Shown piece after piece: positions 42,831-50,110 of a stretch of DNA of 64,000 nucleotides. Each line of letters opens with the position of its first letter. The stretch's first letter is position 1. Origin of the DNA: an uncultured Eubacteriales bacterium. GTDB lineage: Bacteria > Bacillota > Clostridia > Peptostreptococcales > Anaerovoracaceae. The notes under the pieces were generated by a model that ran no database searches, had not been told where the DNA came from, and was given only the letters and a program-made list of their open reading frames with translations. The stretch is from positions 50,010-114,009 of the forward strand of contig UQXL01000003.1 in the NCBI GenBank assembly GCA_900545135.1, written 5' to 3'. Both the position numbers and the translations under genes were made by a program.

Positions 42831-43226
42831 ATGATAAAAAAAATGATAATGGCATTATGTATATTTATTTGTGTGTTTACTTTAGTTGCGTGTTCTGGAC
42901 AACAAACAAACGAACCACTTACGTTAGGTGTCAATGCGATAATAATAGAAATTGATAAAGAAAATAAAATCATAACCACAAAAGATAGCGGAGAAGAAGG
43001 TGTTTTAGGGGATGATTGTCTTATTGATTGTTCCCAAATTCCTATGATTTATTGTAATTATGATACACAAGATGTTGTAGATATAACACTTGATGATTTA
43101 CAGGTGGGGGACGAAATCATTTTGGCTATTCGGAGTTCGGAAATAGAAAATCTTCAAAAGGAAGATGACAATAAAGCAAAAATAGCAGTTGAACAATTAC
43201 AATTAGGTACACAGAGAATTAAATAA
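42831..43226 (+). CDS. Small putative lipoprotein
   Basis: A 131-aa secreted protein with a lipoprotein signal: Met-Ile-Lys-Lys, a hydrophobic core, and lipobox LVAC at residues 18-21 (FTLVACSGQ). The rest is acidic and beta-rich (IIIEIDKENKIITTKDSG), resembling small single-domain lipoproteins of the YobA/DUF3221 kind, but I cannot assign a family. The start is ATG at 42831 with TTGGAGA upstream. The gene is much more AT-rich than its neighbours and alone on the plus strand here, which suggests recent acquisition. Confidence 0.72.
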   Translation: MIKKMIMALCIFICVFTLVACSGQQTNEPLTLGVNAIIIEIDKENKIITTKDSGEEGVLGDDCLIDCSQIPMIYCNYDTQDVVDITLDDLQVGDEIILAIRSSEIENLQKEDDNKAKIAVEQLQLGTQRIK

Positions 43227-43271
43227 TTTCCCGTTTATCGAGCGGTGCACAGTAAAAAAACCACACACAGC

Positions 43272-43295
43272 GAACAGGCGAAAAATCGCCTGTTC
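43272..43295 (+). terminator. Terminator of the lipoprotein gene
   Basis: Perfect stem GAACAGGCG/CGCCTGTTC, six-base loop, TTTTT. Confidence 0.9.
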
Positions 43296-43362
43296 TTTTT
43301 ATGCCGGAAAGGAGTGCATCTGACCTTGCTCCGGGAACTCAAATGGTAACTTAAAGAAAACA

Positions 43363-43408
43363 AATAAAACTCCCTGCAAAACATATCACATTCACATGGA
43401 GTTTTATT
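43363..43408 (-). terminator. Long-loop hairpin after the second InlB-repeat gene
   Basis: Stem AATAAAACTCC/GGAGTTTTATT with a 24-base loop; TG then TTTTC follows on the minus strand. Confidence 0.55.
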
Positions 43409-43498
43409 CTTTGCGTAAATTTATTCTGTTTCTGCTTGCATTTCTGCTCGCACCCTGCCACAGCACCGCTTCAGTTTTGCTGTCACATTATCGCTCCC

Positions 43499-44062
43499 TT
43501 ACTGCGTCCACTGGGCATATAAAGTCACGTCGCTGGTCACATCGATGGTGGAACCTGCCTGATACGTCGTCCCTCCGCCTCCGGCCTCGGTATTCCAGCC
43601 CGTAAAAGTAAATCCTGCTCTGCTCACGCTGGCCGCAGTATCGGATTTCACCGAATACTGCGTTCCCGATGCTATTCCGCTGTCCGTGGTTCCGCCTGTT
43701 CCTCCGTTCGGGTCATAAGTGACGCTGAAAGTCTGTGTCGTCGTCCACTGAGCATATAAAGTAATGTCCCTGTCGACCGTTATTTTTTCACCCGGCTGAT
43801 ATTCAGTTCCTCCGCCTCCGGCCTCTGTGTTCCAGCCGCTAAAAGTATACCCCGGCCTCGTTATCCCTGTCTCCGCGAGACTTTTAACGGTGTACTCAGT
43901 TCCTGCTTCTATACCCGTATCCTGATAGGAGCCTTCCCCTCCGTTGGCGTCGTAAGTCACCGTAAATCCGGCCGATGCTCCCATCCGAAATATCCTGCAC
44001 CACCTTACGCTGCAGCAGCATGGCTGACAGGTTCCGCAAGTGTTATTTCTGCATCTACTCAT
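43499..44062 (-). CDS. Cys-rich-head InlB/Listeria-Bacteroides repeat protein, paralogue
   Basis: A 187-aa protein starting MSRCRNNTCGTCQPCCC, with seven cysteines in the first 25 residues, then two beta-grasp repeats (about 33-107 and 110-187) with YDANGGEG/YDPNGGTGG, GWNTEAGGGG and LYAQWT motifs. No signal peptide or LPXTG anchor. ATG at 44062 follows GAAAGGATTTTC, almost identical to the leader of the 39781-40488 gene, so the two are co-regulated paralogues. A spore-surface role is inferred from the cysteine head and the lack of secretion signals. Confidence 0.78.
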   Translation of the reverse strand: MSRCRNNTCGTCQPCCCSVRWCRIFRMGASAGFTVTYDANGGEGSYQDTGIEAGTEYTVKSLAETGITRPGYTFSGWNTEAGGGGTEYQPGEKITVDRDITLYAQWTTTQTFSVTYDPNGGTGGTTDSGIASGTQYSVKSDTAASVSRAGFTFTGWNTEAGGGGTTYQAGSTIDVTSDVTLYAQWTQ

Positions 44063-44234
44063 AAATGAAAATCCTTTCTTGAACAAATTCAGTAAATTAG
44101 TCAAATTATACTGATACGTTATTATATTATTAAATTCGCCCCTGCTTTGTTCAAGATGAGTATGCAAAGCATCTCCGCTTAGGCAGTTTATGCAGAAAGT
44201 TCTTTATACCTAAGTCACCTGTTTTATGCTTAAA

Positions 44235-45599
44235 TCACCTGCGCTCTGTTATGTTTCTTTCTATGCGATCTTTTCTTTCCATATATATGAACATGGAAAG
44301 GCACAATATGATCTGTACGGCGCTTGAGGCCGGAGTAGCGAGACCTATCTGAAACAGCGTCGCCCCGGAAATTCTGCTTATCAGATACGCTGTAGGTATC
44401 CTTACAAAGAAAGCTCCGGTCAGACCCTGCAGCATGACGAACAAGGTCTTTTCACAGCCGTTATAATAGCCCATGAAGCAGAACAGAAACGGCGTAAGCA
44501 GGCAGTCTATCGCATAAGCTTTCAGATAACTCTGCGATGCCGCTATGATGCCGACGTCCTTGGAAAATATCCATGACAACAGATCTCCGTGGAAGAAAGT
44601 TATGTAGGACATTACAAGTCCGGCAGCAAAGGCAGTCATAATGCCATATTTCAGCGCTTTCTTGGCCCTTTCCGGATTGCATGCGCCCATATTCTGAGCT
44701 ACAAAGGCCGACATTGACTGCATATACGCTGATGGAACCAGCATTATAAATACGCACACCTTTTCTGCCACTCCCACGCCAGCTGAAGCTGTAACGCCGA
44801 AAGAGTTGACGATAGTCTGTATCACAAGGAACGAGATACCTACCAAAAGTTCCTGCAAAGCTACTGGTATCCCTAGTTTCAGCTCAGTCCCTATAATCTT
44901 TTTATTGAATTTTATATAGTCCTTTGAAAACTCGAAAGGCAGATTTTTTCTCTTTGTAATTACGATAAAGGATATGACAACGCTTACCGCCTGAGCGGCT
45001 ACAGTAGCTAATGCCGCGCCTGCCGCTCCCATATTGAAAACCGCCACCAACAGCAGGTCTCCTGCTATGTTGACGACGCAGGCTATGGCTACTGTCATCA
45101 GCGGCGTTCTCGAATCTCCTATTCCCCTGAATATGGCTCCCAGCACGTTATATGCGACGATGAAAACGGATCCGGCGCCGCATATAAGGATATAAGATGA
45201 TGTCTGAGAAACAGCTTCTGCAGGCGCGTTCAGTATCCCCGTCAGAAATCCGCTGCCTGCGGTCGTAATTACGGTCATCAGTGCAGCGGACACCGCGAAA
45301 AGGCAAATTCCCGAGCCTATAGCTTTACCGGCTTCATCGGATTTTCTCATGCCTGTCTTTTCGCCGACCAATATCGTGATTCCCATTGAAAGGCCGGTGA
45401 TGATCATGGTCACTGTAGATAAAAGCATACTGCCTGTCGCCACGCCCGAAACGTCTTCCGTCTCGGCAAACTTGCCGACCACAAGCAGGTCTATACCGCC
45501 GTAAAGAGCTTGAAGAAACAGTGTAAAAAACACAGGAACCGCAAAACCCGTCAGCGTTCCAAGTATATTTCCTTCTGTCAGATTATACTTTCTTTCCAT
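44235..45599 (-). CDS. MATE-family efflux transporter
   Basis: A 454-aa, 12-helix Na+- or H+-coupled exporter of the MepA/DinF-like group; the GSMLLSTVTMIITGLSMG and GAAGAALATVAAQ segments are typical. Start ATG at 45599 has GAGGAGG 6 bases upstream; the frame continues 19 codons further but without conservation. Upstream (45756-45876) are a promoter and a terminator-containing leader consistent with riboswitch control. If that leader is guanidine-IV, the substrate would be guanidinium. Confidence 0.9.
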   Translation of the reverse strand: MERKYNLTEGNILGTLTGFAVPVFFTLFLQALYGGIDLLVVGKFAETEDVSGVATGSMLLSTVTMIITGLSMGITILVGEKTGMRKSDEAGKAIGSGICLFAVSAALMTVITTAGSGFLTGILNAPAEAVSQTSSYILICGAGSVFIVAYNVLGAIFRGIGDSRTPLMTVAIACVVNIAGDLLLVAVFNMGAAGAALATVAAQAVSVVISFIVITKRKNLPFEFSKDYIKFNKKIIGTELKLGIPVALQELLVGISFLVIQTIVNSFGVTASAGVGVAEKVCVFIMLVPSAYMQSMSAFVAQNMGACNPERAKKALKYGIMTAFAAGLVMSYITFFHGDLLSWIFSKDVGIIAASQSYLKAYAIDCLLTPFLFCFMGYYNGCEKTLFVMLQGLTGAFFVRIPTAYLISRISGATLFQIGLATPASSAVQIILCLSMFIYMERKDRIERNITERR

Positions 45600-45755
45600 C
45601 GTTTCCCTCCTCAAACTTCGTATGATGTTCGGATGGCGCGGCTCAGGCAGAGGCACGTTTCAGACTGCGGCGCGCCGTTTTCTGCAATAATTTTCTGGCT
45701 GCGGCGCGCCGTCACCGCTCCTCAAAACGATCCTCATGGCTTGCCTACTCAATAC

Positions 45756-45842
45756 AAAAAGGGCCGGACAAGTAACAGATATTTCAATCTGTGCCTTATC
45801 CGGCTCATCATTTCTTTTGAATGATTTGCCCTCCGAGCAAGC
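45756..45842 (-). ncRNA. Candidate riboswitch leader (guanidine-IV/mepA-like) of the MATE gene
   Basis: The leader starts near 45842 and ends in an intrinsic terminator 156 bases before the MATE start. Order on the minus strand: small hairpin TTGC-TCGGAGG-GCAA, a second hairpin ATCATT-CAAAAG-AATGAT, then the terminator. GCTC of the first loop region can pair with GAGC just before the terminator, which would form an antiterminator. Size, two-hairpin form and the downstream MATE gene fit the mepA (guanidine-IV) class, but I did not test the consensus. Confidence 0.45.
45763..45804 (-). terminator. Attenuator terminator before the MATE gene
   Basis: Stem GCCGGATAAG/CTTGTCCGGC continuing into ACAGAT/ATCTGT, followed by CCTTTTTG on the minus strand. 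Confidence 0.85.
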
Positions 45843-45848
45843 ATTTCC

Positions 45849-45876
45849 ATTATATCAGATAGAATGTACAAGTCAA
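45849..45876 (-). promoter_or_regulatory. Sigma-A promoter of the MATE leader
   Basis: Minus strand TTGACT (45871-45876), 16-base spacer, consensus TATAAT (45849-45854). Confidence 0.78.
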
Positions 45877-45974
45877 GTGGCGCATGTGCGTTGTCTCCAG
45901 GAAGCGTCTTGCCTACTGCGTGCAGGCTGCGAACAAGCGCGGCCTGCAGGATCATGCGAAACAATTTTTCTAAA

Positions 45975-46111
45975 CATAATGAAAGAGCAGCCGCAGCCAC
46001 TCTTTAAATCTGATAAAACTACAAGATGGGCGGCGTATCCATCATCTCAGGTACTCCAAAGGAGTGTGTCGGGAGCCTTTCCGACCTTTGCAGTTTTATT
46101 TGTTTTATTGT
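45975..46111 (-). ncRNA. Structured RNA candidate with cloverleaf-like fold
   Basis: A 9-pair closing stem AAACTGCAA/TTGTAGTTT (46088-46096 with 46016-46024) encloses three 5-pair hairpins: GTCGG/CCGAC (46068-46072, 46081-46085), ACTCC/GGAGT (46053-46057, 46061-46065) and GATGG/CCATC (46025-46029, 46039-46043). A fourth hairpin, AAAGAG/CTCTTT, follows at about 45980-46005. A consensus promoter lies directly upstream. No coding frame and no riboswitch class that I recognise. Confidence 0.5.
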
Positions 46112-46117
46112 ATTTCA

Positions 46118-46146
46118 ATTATATTGAGTTTATTCTATTTTGTCAA
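46118..46146 (-). promoter_or_regulatory. Sigma-A promoter of the cloverleaf RNA
   Basis: Minus strand consensus TTGACA (46141-46146), 17-base spacer, consensus TATAAT (46118-46123). The -35 overlaps the last codons of the PBECR-type pseudogene. Confidence 0.82.
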
Positions 46147-46511
46147 ATTTTTTTAATCTGCCGCTTTTCAGACGGCTTTCTATTTTTGATTTCGTAATGG
46201 GATGCAGGGTTGCTACATATAAACAATCATCTTTAACATCCACTTTTATCCCTATTTGCAGATTATTTTTATATATTTTTTACAAGTTCAAAACTCACTC
46301 CCTTTTCATTCGGATTTCGTCCTATATAATCAGGATTTGAAATAATTTCAGGAATTATCGGAATATATTTTACACAGCTTGGATGGCGTTTTTGTATATG
46401 TTTTATTAAACCATTTGACTGATATATTTTCGCGCCGAAAATTATATCATCATAAACTCCACTTATCTCTTTATCTATAATTCCAACTGCGAAAGACTTA
46501 ACTTTCGTCAT
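46130..46511 (-). pseudogene. Frameshifted PBECR3-like phage nuclease-domain gene
   Basis: The first part (46269-46511, 80 codons) encodes AKIYQSNGLIKHIQKRHPSC and NPDYIGRNPNEKG, typical of the phage-associated barnase/EndoU/colicin/RelE-like (PBECR) nuclease domain. It stops after ELVKNI. In the next frame the protein clearly continues (QIGIKVDVKDDCLYV, HPITKSKIESRLKSGRLKKF) to a stop at 46130-46132. One missing T in the run near 46263 restores the frame, so this is a single-base frameshift in a gene of about 126 codons. The sequence is AT-rich, consistent with a prophage source. Confidence 0.65.
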
Positions 46512-46679
46512 ATCTACTCCTTGCTGATATTCTCCAATTCAAAGCTTATTTTTATAATTATAAGTTAAACATTTCTTTCATGTTTTAGATAAATTTTTAA
46601 TACCATAATTTTATATATTTGTCTATATATTTTCACTCTCCTTTGCATTTATTTTCGGTCGTTTTCGCAATCCTGTCGG

Positions 46680-46722
46680 CCAAAGCGGGTTCGAGTCCCT
46701 TCCTTCTATATGCTCACCAATC
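46680..46722 (+). other. tRNA 3'-half remnant
   Basis: AGCGGGTTCGAGTCCCTTCC followed by CTCACCA resembles a T-arm plus acceptor and CCA end of a tRNA, but the 5' half is missing. It shares GGGTTCGAGTCCCT with the tRNA-Arg gene 45 bases away in the opposite orientation. A scar of an integrated element is possible. Confidence 0.4.
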
Positions 46723-46728
46723 GAAAAA

Positions 46729-46748
46729 GAGATGTCAACTGACATCTC
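46729..46748 (-). terminator. Terminator of tRNA-Arg
   Basis: GAGATGTCA/TGACATCTC stem; TTTTTC follows on the minus strand. Confidence 0.85.
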
Positions 46749-46756
46749 TTTCCCGA

Positions 46757-46833
46757 TGGTGCGCCATGAGGGACTCGAACCCCCAACCTTCGCATTCGTA
46801 GTGCGCGACTCTATCCAATTGAGCTAATGGCGC
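46757..46833 (-). tRNA. tRNA-Arg (anticodon ACG)
   Basis: Cloverleaf with acceptor GCGCCAT/ATGGCGC, D-arm TAGCTCAATTGGATAGAG, anticodon loop CTACGAA (ACG), T-arm GGGGGTTCGAGTCCCTC and encoded CCA. The outermost anticodon-stem pair is G-A. Confidence 0.95.
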
Positions 46834-46864
46834 GTATCATGAATTTTATGCGCTATACTTAAGT

Positions 46865-46893
46865 ATTATATACAATTATAAAACAAAAGTCAA
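46865..46893 (-). promoter_or_regulatory. Sigma-A promoter of tRNA-Arg
   Basis: Minus strand TTGACT (46888-46893), 17-base spacer, TATAAT (46865-46870). Confidence 0.85.
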
Positions 46894-47071
46894 TCAGATA
46901 TATCTTTTTCTCGGGCTTAATTTAAAATTTCCGCAGAAAGCAGGGCGCAGGGAGCCGCGCAGTTCCCTAGTGACACTACATTCCGGTGGTTCGAAGCATG
47001 CATGCTTTCGCTCCTTGCTTTTCGCTGAAAATGTAGTATAATCTTAATTGACGCTAGGAGGGTGGCAAATC

Positions 47072-47812
47072 ATGAAAGGAAAAATACAAGCTGAAATTCA
47101 AAGACTTATGGAAGAATACTGTGCCGATGCTGGAATAGAGAGCCTTTGGCGGGAACCGGTCGTAAAATACGGCGACGTCAAAAGTCCTCTGTTTGACAAA
47201 TTAAAGGAACTGGTCGATCCGAACCACTACCATCCGCTGGACTATCTTCCTCAGGCCACGGCTGTGCTGTCATATTTCCTGCCTTTTAAAAGAGAAGTCA
47301 TGGAAAGCAATATAGAGGGAACTTTGATTTCTGACCTTTGGGCTCTGGCCTATGAACATTCCAATAAAATGGCCTCATATATAAACGAAAATCTCTGCCG
47401 TTTCATAAACGATCTTGGGTATGACGCATGTCCGCCCAGCGATATAGGGATGATCAACGATGGATTTCCGAGGAGCAAATGGTCTCAGCGCCATGTGGCA
47501 TACGTGTGCGGTCACGGAACTTTCGGCCTCAACAATATGCTTATTTCAGACAGAGGCTGCGTCGGCAGATATTATTCAATAATCACCGCACTTCCAATCG
47601 AAACTGACCCGGTGGTCACGGAAGAGAGATGCCTTTATAAGCGAAACGGCGGCTGCAAACTCTGCGTAAAGAGATGCGTAGCTGAAGCCCTCACGGAAAA
47701 GGAATTTAAAAGGCTCAAATGCCTGGATCAGTGCAACATCAATGAAGAAATTTACCCTGCCGCCAGCGCATGTGGAAAATGTGTAGTCGGACTTCCATGC
47801 TCGTTTAAATAA
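47072..47812 (+). CDS. Epoxyqueuosine-reductase-like Fe-S protein
   Basis: A 246-aa protein of the QueG-like (COG1600) family. The C-terminal third has a ferredoxin-like cysteine set (CKLCVKRC, CLDQC, then CGKC and PCS) able to bind one or two 4Fe-4S clusters. The central GHGTFGLNNMLIS stretch matches the corrinoid-binding region of QueG relatives. It is shorter than true QueG, lacking the HEAT repeats, so it is a homologue of unknown substrate. ATG at 47072 follows GGAGGG; an earlier start (47048) lacks a good site. Confidence 0.78.
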   Translation: MKGKIQAEIQRLMEEYCADAGIESLWREPVVKYGDVKSPLFDKLKELVDPNHYHPLDYLPQATAVLSYFLPFKREVMESNIEGTLISDLWALAYEHSNKMASYINENLCRFINDLGYDACPPSDIGMINDGFPRSKWSQRHVAYVCGHGTFGLNNMLISDRGCVGRYYSIITALPIETDPVVTEERCLYKRNGGCKLCVKRCVAEALTEKEFKRLKCLDQCNINEEIYPAASACGKCVVGLPCSFK

Positions 47813-47850
47813 CCATGCTCGTTCAAATAACCGCGCTCGTTTAAATAACC
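47797..47850. repeat. 18-bp triplicate at the gene end
   Basis: Three 18-base copies of RTGCTCGTTTAAATAACC; the first contains the last codons and stop of the preceding Fe-S gene, so the gene tail has been copied twice downstream. Confidence 0.88.
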
Positions 47851-47951
47851 GCCGAGCCGCCGGAGGAACTCATTGACGATTTTATTAAACGCAGGCAATA
47901 GTTTCATAAAAATCCAAAATAACATATTATTGCCAAAATATAAAATAATCG

Positions 47952-47980
47952 TTGACAAACGGCTCTCAAAAAAGTATAAT
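47952..47980 (+). promoter_or_regulatory. Sigma-A promoter of tRNA-Leu
   Basis: Consensus TTGACA (47952-47957), 17-base spacer, consensus TATAAT (47975-47980). Confidence 0.88.
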
Positions 47981-48011
47981 TGATACGCAGGTCAAAATTA
48001 ACTTGCGTTTT

Positions 48012-48098
48012 GCGGCTGTGCTGGAATTGGCAGACAGGCAAGCTTGAGGTGCTTGTGTCCGAACGGGTGTACGGGTTCGAGTCCCGTTGGCCGCACCA
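48012..48098 (+). tRNA. tRNA-Leu (anticodon GAG)
   Basis: An 87-base class II tRNA with long variable arm (TGTCCGAACGGGTGTAC), acceptor GCGGCTG/TGGCCGC, anticodon stem CAAGC/GCTTG with loop TTGAGGT (GAG), T-arm CGGGTTCGAGTCCCG and encoded CCA. Confidence 0.95.
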
Positions 48099-48113
48099 AC
48101 TAAATCAATCAAA

Positions 48114-48149
48114 AATATAACCGGTGGAGATTCATCCGTCGGTTATATT
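48114..48149 (+). terminator. Terminator of tRNA-Leu
   Basis: AATATAACCGGTGGA/TCCGTCGGTTATATT stem, followed by TTTTTA. Confidence 0.85.
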
Positions 48150-48272
48150 TTTTATATACGTGTTCAGAAGCCAGCTCAATCTACTCCATAATTTCCTGCC
48201 GAAAAAATTTATAATTCTCAAAAAAATATAAATAATATTTCTATAAATCAACAAAATGGCAGGTGAAAAAAT

Positions 48273-49373
48273 ATGACTTATGGAATAGCTAAGGAACTCT
48301 TAGCGCAGCTTGGCGGCGGCTGCAGCGCTCTGACGTGGGAAACGGAAAACGGACTGCATCTATGGGGCAGAAATTTCGATTTTAACAGGATAGCCGATGG
48401 CAGCAGGATCACCTATCTGCCTGAAAACACCTCTTTCTATACTATAGGCACAAGCCTTGAGGGCAACTTAGACGAAAGCTCGCAGCTGTATTCTAAATAC
48501 GCCGTTCTTGGGACTGGATCTCTTGTCCTCCAGTCTACTCCCACTCTTTTCGAGGGAATTAACGAAAAAGGCCTCATGGGCGGACAGCTTTATTACCGTA
48601 AATTTGCTGAGTTCCCGGAACAAGTCAAGCAGGAACTTCTGCCGCTGCAGCCTGCGTTCGCAATGACTTATTTTTTGGCTCAGTGCCGCTCCGTAGAGGA
48701 TGTGGTCTTTCATCTAAAAAACAAAGTATGTCTGGTGAAGGCTCCTATCCTGGGCGCCGTTCCTCCCATTCACTGGATGTTCAGCGACCGTTCGGGAGAA
48801 TCCATAATCATTGAATCCGACAAGAGTGGTCTGAATATATACAGAAACAGCATGGGCGTCCTCACCAACAGCCCCGGCTATCCGTGGCATCTGGAAAGCA
48901 TGCTGAATTATCCCGGCATAAGAAAGCCGGACTTTGATGACCTTAAAATCAACGGAACAAGAATAGAACAATGCTTTTCCGGGAGCGGCTCGTCATGGCT
49001 GCCGGGCGGATGCACGTCGCCTGCCCGTTTCGTCAGACTGGCGTATCTGAAGCATTTATGTGAGAGAGGAAAAACTGAAATCGAAGGAACGTCGAGGATG
49101 TTCAGAATTCTGCAAAACGTCTCATTTCCTCTGGGTCTTGTAAGCGTTGCGCCGGACGAAAATCTTTCAGAATACGATGTCGGCGTTACTGCCTACGATT
49201 ACACTATCTATACGGCTGTCATGTGCTCTGAATCCCTCAGCTTTTATTGGGCCACCTACGATAATCCCGAGCTGAGAAAAGTAAATCTTAATGAGCTGAA
49301 AGGCGAAAAGAAAATATTGCAATTTCTGCTGACGGAGCCGGAGGCTATGACAATAAGGCCGCGGCCTATATAA
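48273..49373 (+). CDS. Choloylglycine hydrolase/penicillin V acylase-family Ntn hydrolase
   Basis: A 366-aa linear-amide C-N hydrolase. The family nucleophile is Cys17 in GGGCSALTWET, followed by Arg33 and Asp36 in GRNFDFN, the NEKGLMGGQLYY loop, Asn in LTNSPGYPWH and Arg in TSPARFVR, so the active site looks complete. The cysteine follows a 16-residue pro-segment, so autocatalytic removal is needed, unlike bile salt hydrolases where Cys is residue 2. No signal peptide. Substrate could be bile conjugates, N-acyl amino acids or acyl-homoserine-like amides; this cannot be decided from motifs. Monocistronic. Confidence 0.85.
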   Translation: MTYGIAKELLAQLGGGCSALTWETENGLHLWGRNFDFNRIADGSRITYLPENTSFYTIGTSLEGNLDESSQLYSKYAVLGTGSLVLQSTPTLFEGINEKGLMGGQLYYRKFAEFPEQVKQELLPLQPAFAMTYFLAQCRSVEDVVFHLKNKVCLVKAPILGAVPPIHWMFSDRSGESIIIESDKSGLNIYRNSMGVLTNSPGYPWHLESMLNYPGIRKPDFDDLKINGTRIEQCFSGSGSSWLPGGCTSPARFVRLAYLKHLCERGKTEIEGTSRMFRILQNVSFPLGLVSVAPDENLSEYDVGVTAYDYTIYTAVMCSESLSFYWATYDNPELRKVNLNELKGEKKILQFLLTEPEAMTIRPRPI

Positions 49374-49443
49374 AACAGCGTGCGGCAATCAACGTCATAG
49401 GCCGCCATATCGGTTCCACAGGCCGGCACGTCGATTTCAAAAA

Positions 49444-49467
49444 ACAGACGGCTCCAAGGCCGTCTGT
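49444..49467 (-). terminator. Terminator of the fumarase operon
   Basis: ACAGACGGC/GCCGTCTGT stem with a six-base loop; TTTTTTG on the minus strand. Confidence 0.88.
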
Positions 49468-49470
49468 CAT

Positions 49471-50031
49471 CTATTCCTTTTTCATATCCAGATATCTCTG
49501 TCTGCCCTCTTCATAAAGATTATGTCCTCTGCTGTCTATTACGACCACTGCGGGCAGATCTTCCACCTCCAGCCGTCTTATAGCCTCAGCTCCCAAGTCA
49601 TCATAGGCTACGATTTCTGCTTTTTTAATACAGCGGGAAAGCAAGGCCCCTGCTCCGCCTATCGCGCCGAAATATACGGCCTTGTTTTTTACCATCGAGT
49701 CAATGACTTCCTGCGAACGCTTCCCTTTGCCTATCATTCCTCTGAGGCCAAGGTCGAGAAGCTGCGGCGTATATGAATCCATGCGGTAACTGGTGGTAGG
49801 TCCCGCCGAGCCTATCGCCTGTCCCGGTTTTGCCGGCGCAGGACCTACATAATATATTATCGCGTCTTTTACATCTATCGGGAGTTCTTTGCTCCCGTCG
49901 AGCAGCTCTATAAGCCTTTTATGAGCTGCGTCCCTGCCCGTATATATCACTCCGCTTATCAGCACGTTATCTCCGCATTTCAGCTCTTCAGCCTGTTCGC
50001 GTGTAAACGGAACTGTGATGCGCTTTTCCAT
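49471..50031 (-). CDS. fumB: Fumarate hydratase (class I, Fe-S), beta subunit
   Basis: C-terminal-type subunit of the two-subunit iron-sulfur fumarase or tartrate dehydratase family (186 aa). The IGSAGPTTSYRMDSY segment (about 73-87) and the GAIGGAGALLS stretch are diagnostic. It is encoded directly after the alpha subunit with AAGGAGG. Tartrate dehydratase is a possible alternative; the central-metabolism context does not discriminate. The symbol follows Firmicute usage. Confidence 0.9.
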   Translation of the reverse strand: MEKRITVPFTREQAEELKCGDNVLISGVIYTGRDAAHKRLIELLDGSKELPIDVKDAIIYYVGPAPAKPGQAIGSAGPTTSYRMDSYTPQLLDLGLRGMIGKGKRSQEVIDSMVKNKAVYFGAIGGAGALLSRCIKKAEIVAYDDLGAEAIRRLEVEDLPAVVVIDSRGHNLYEEGRQRYLDMKKE

Positions 50032-50110
50032 TGGTTCATGCCTCCTTAAAATTCAGCGGCGGTCGGCCTAGCCGTGCTTATGGCCGTCCCCTGCCGCAAG
50101 TACGCCGCAT

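Noticed and set aside
45749..45842. 31-codon leader peptide ending in VRPFLY before the MATE gene
   Set aside because: Its ATG coincides with the expected transcription start and has no ribosome binding site; the conserved-looking sequence is better explained by the RNA hairpins and terminator.
46018..46096. TPP riboswitch for the CCTGAGATGATGGATACGCC segment
   Set aside because: The resemblance to the TPP P4/P5 region is partial and the other half of the aptamer (GGGGTGC with a separate CTGAGA) is absent.
46757..46801. Coding frame across tRNA-Arg
   Set aside because: The stretch is a complete tRNA gene on the other strand.
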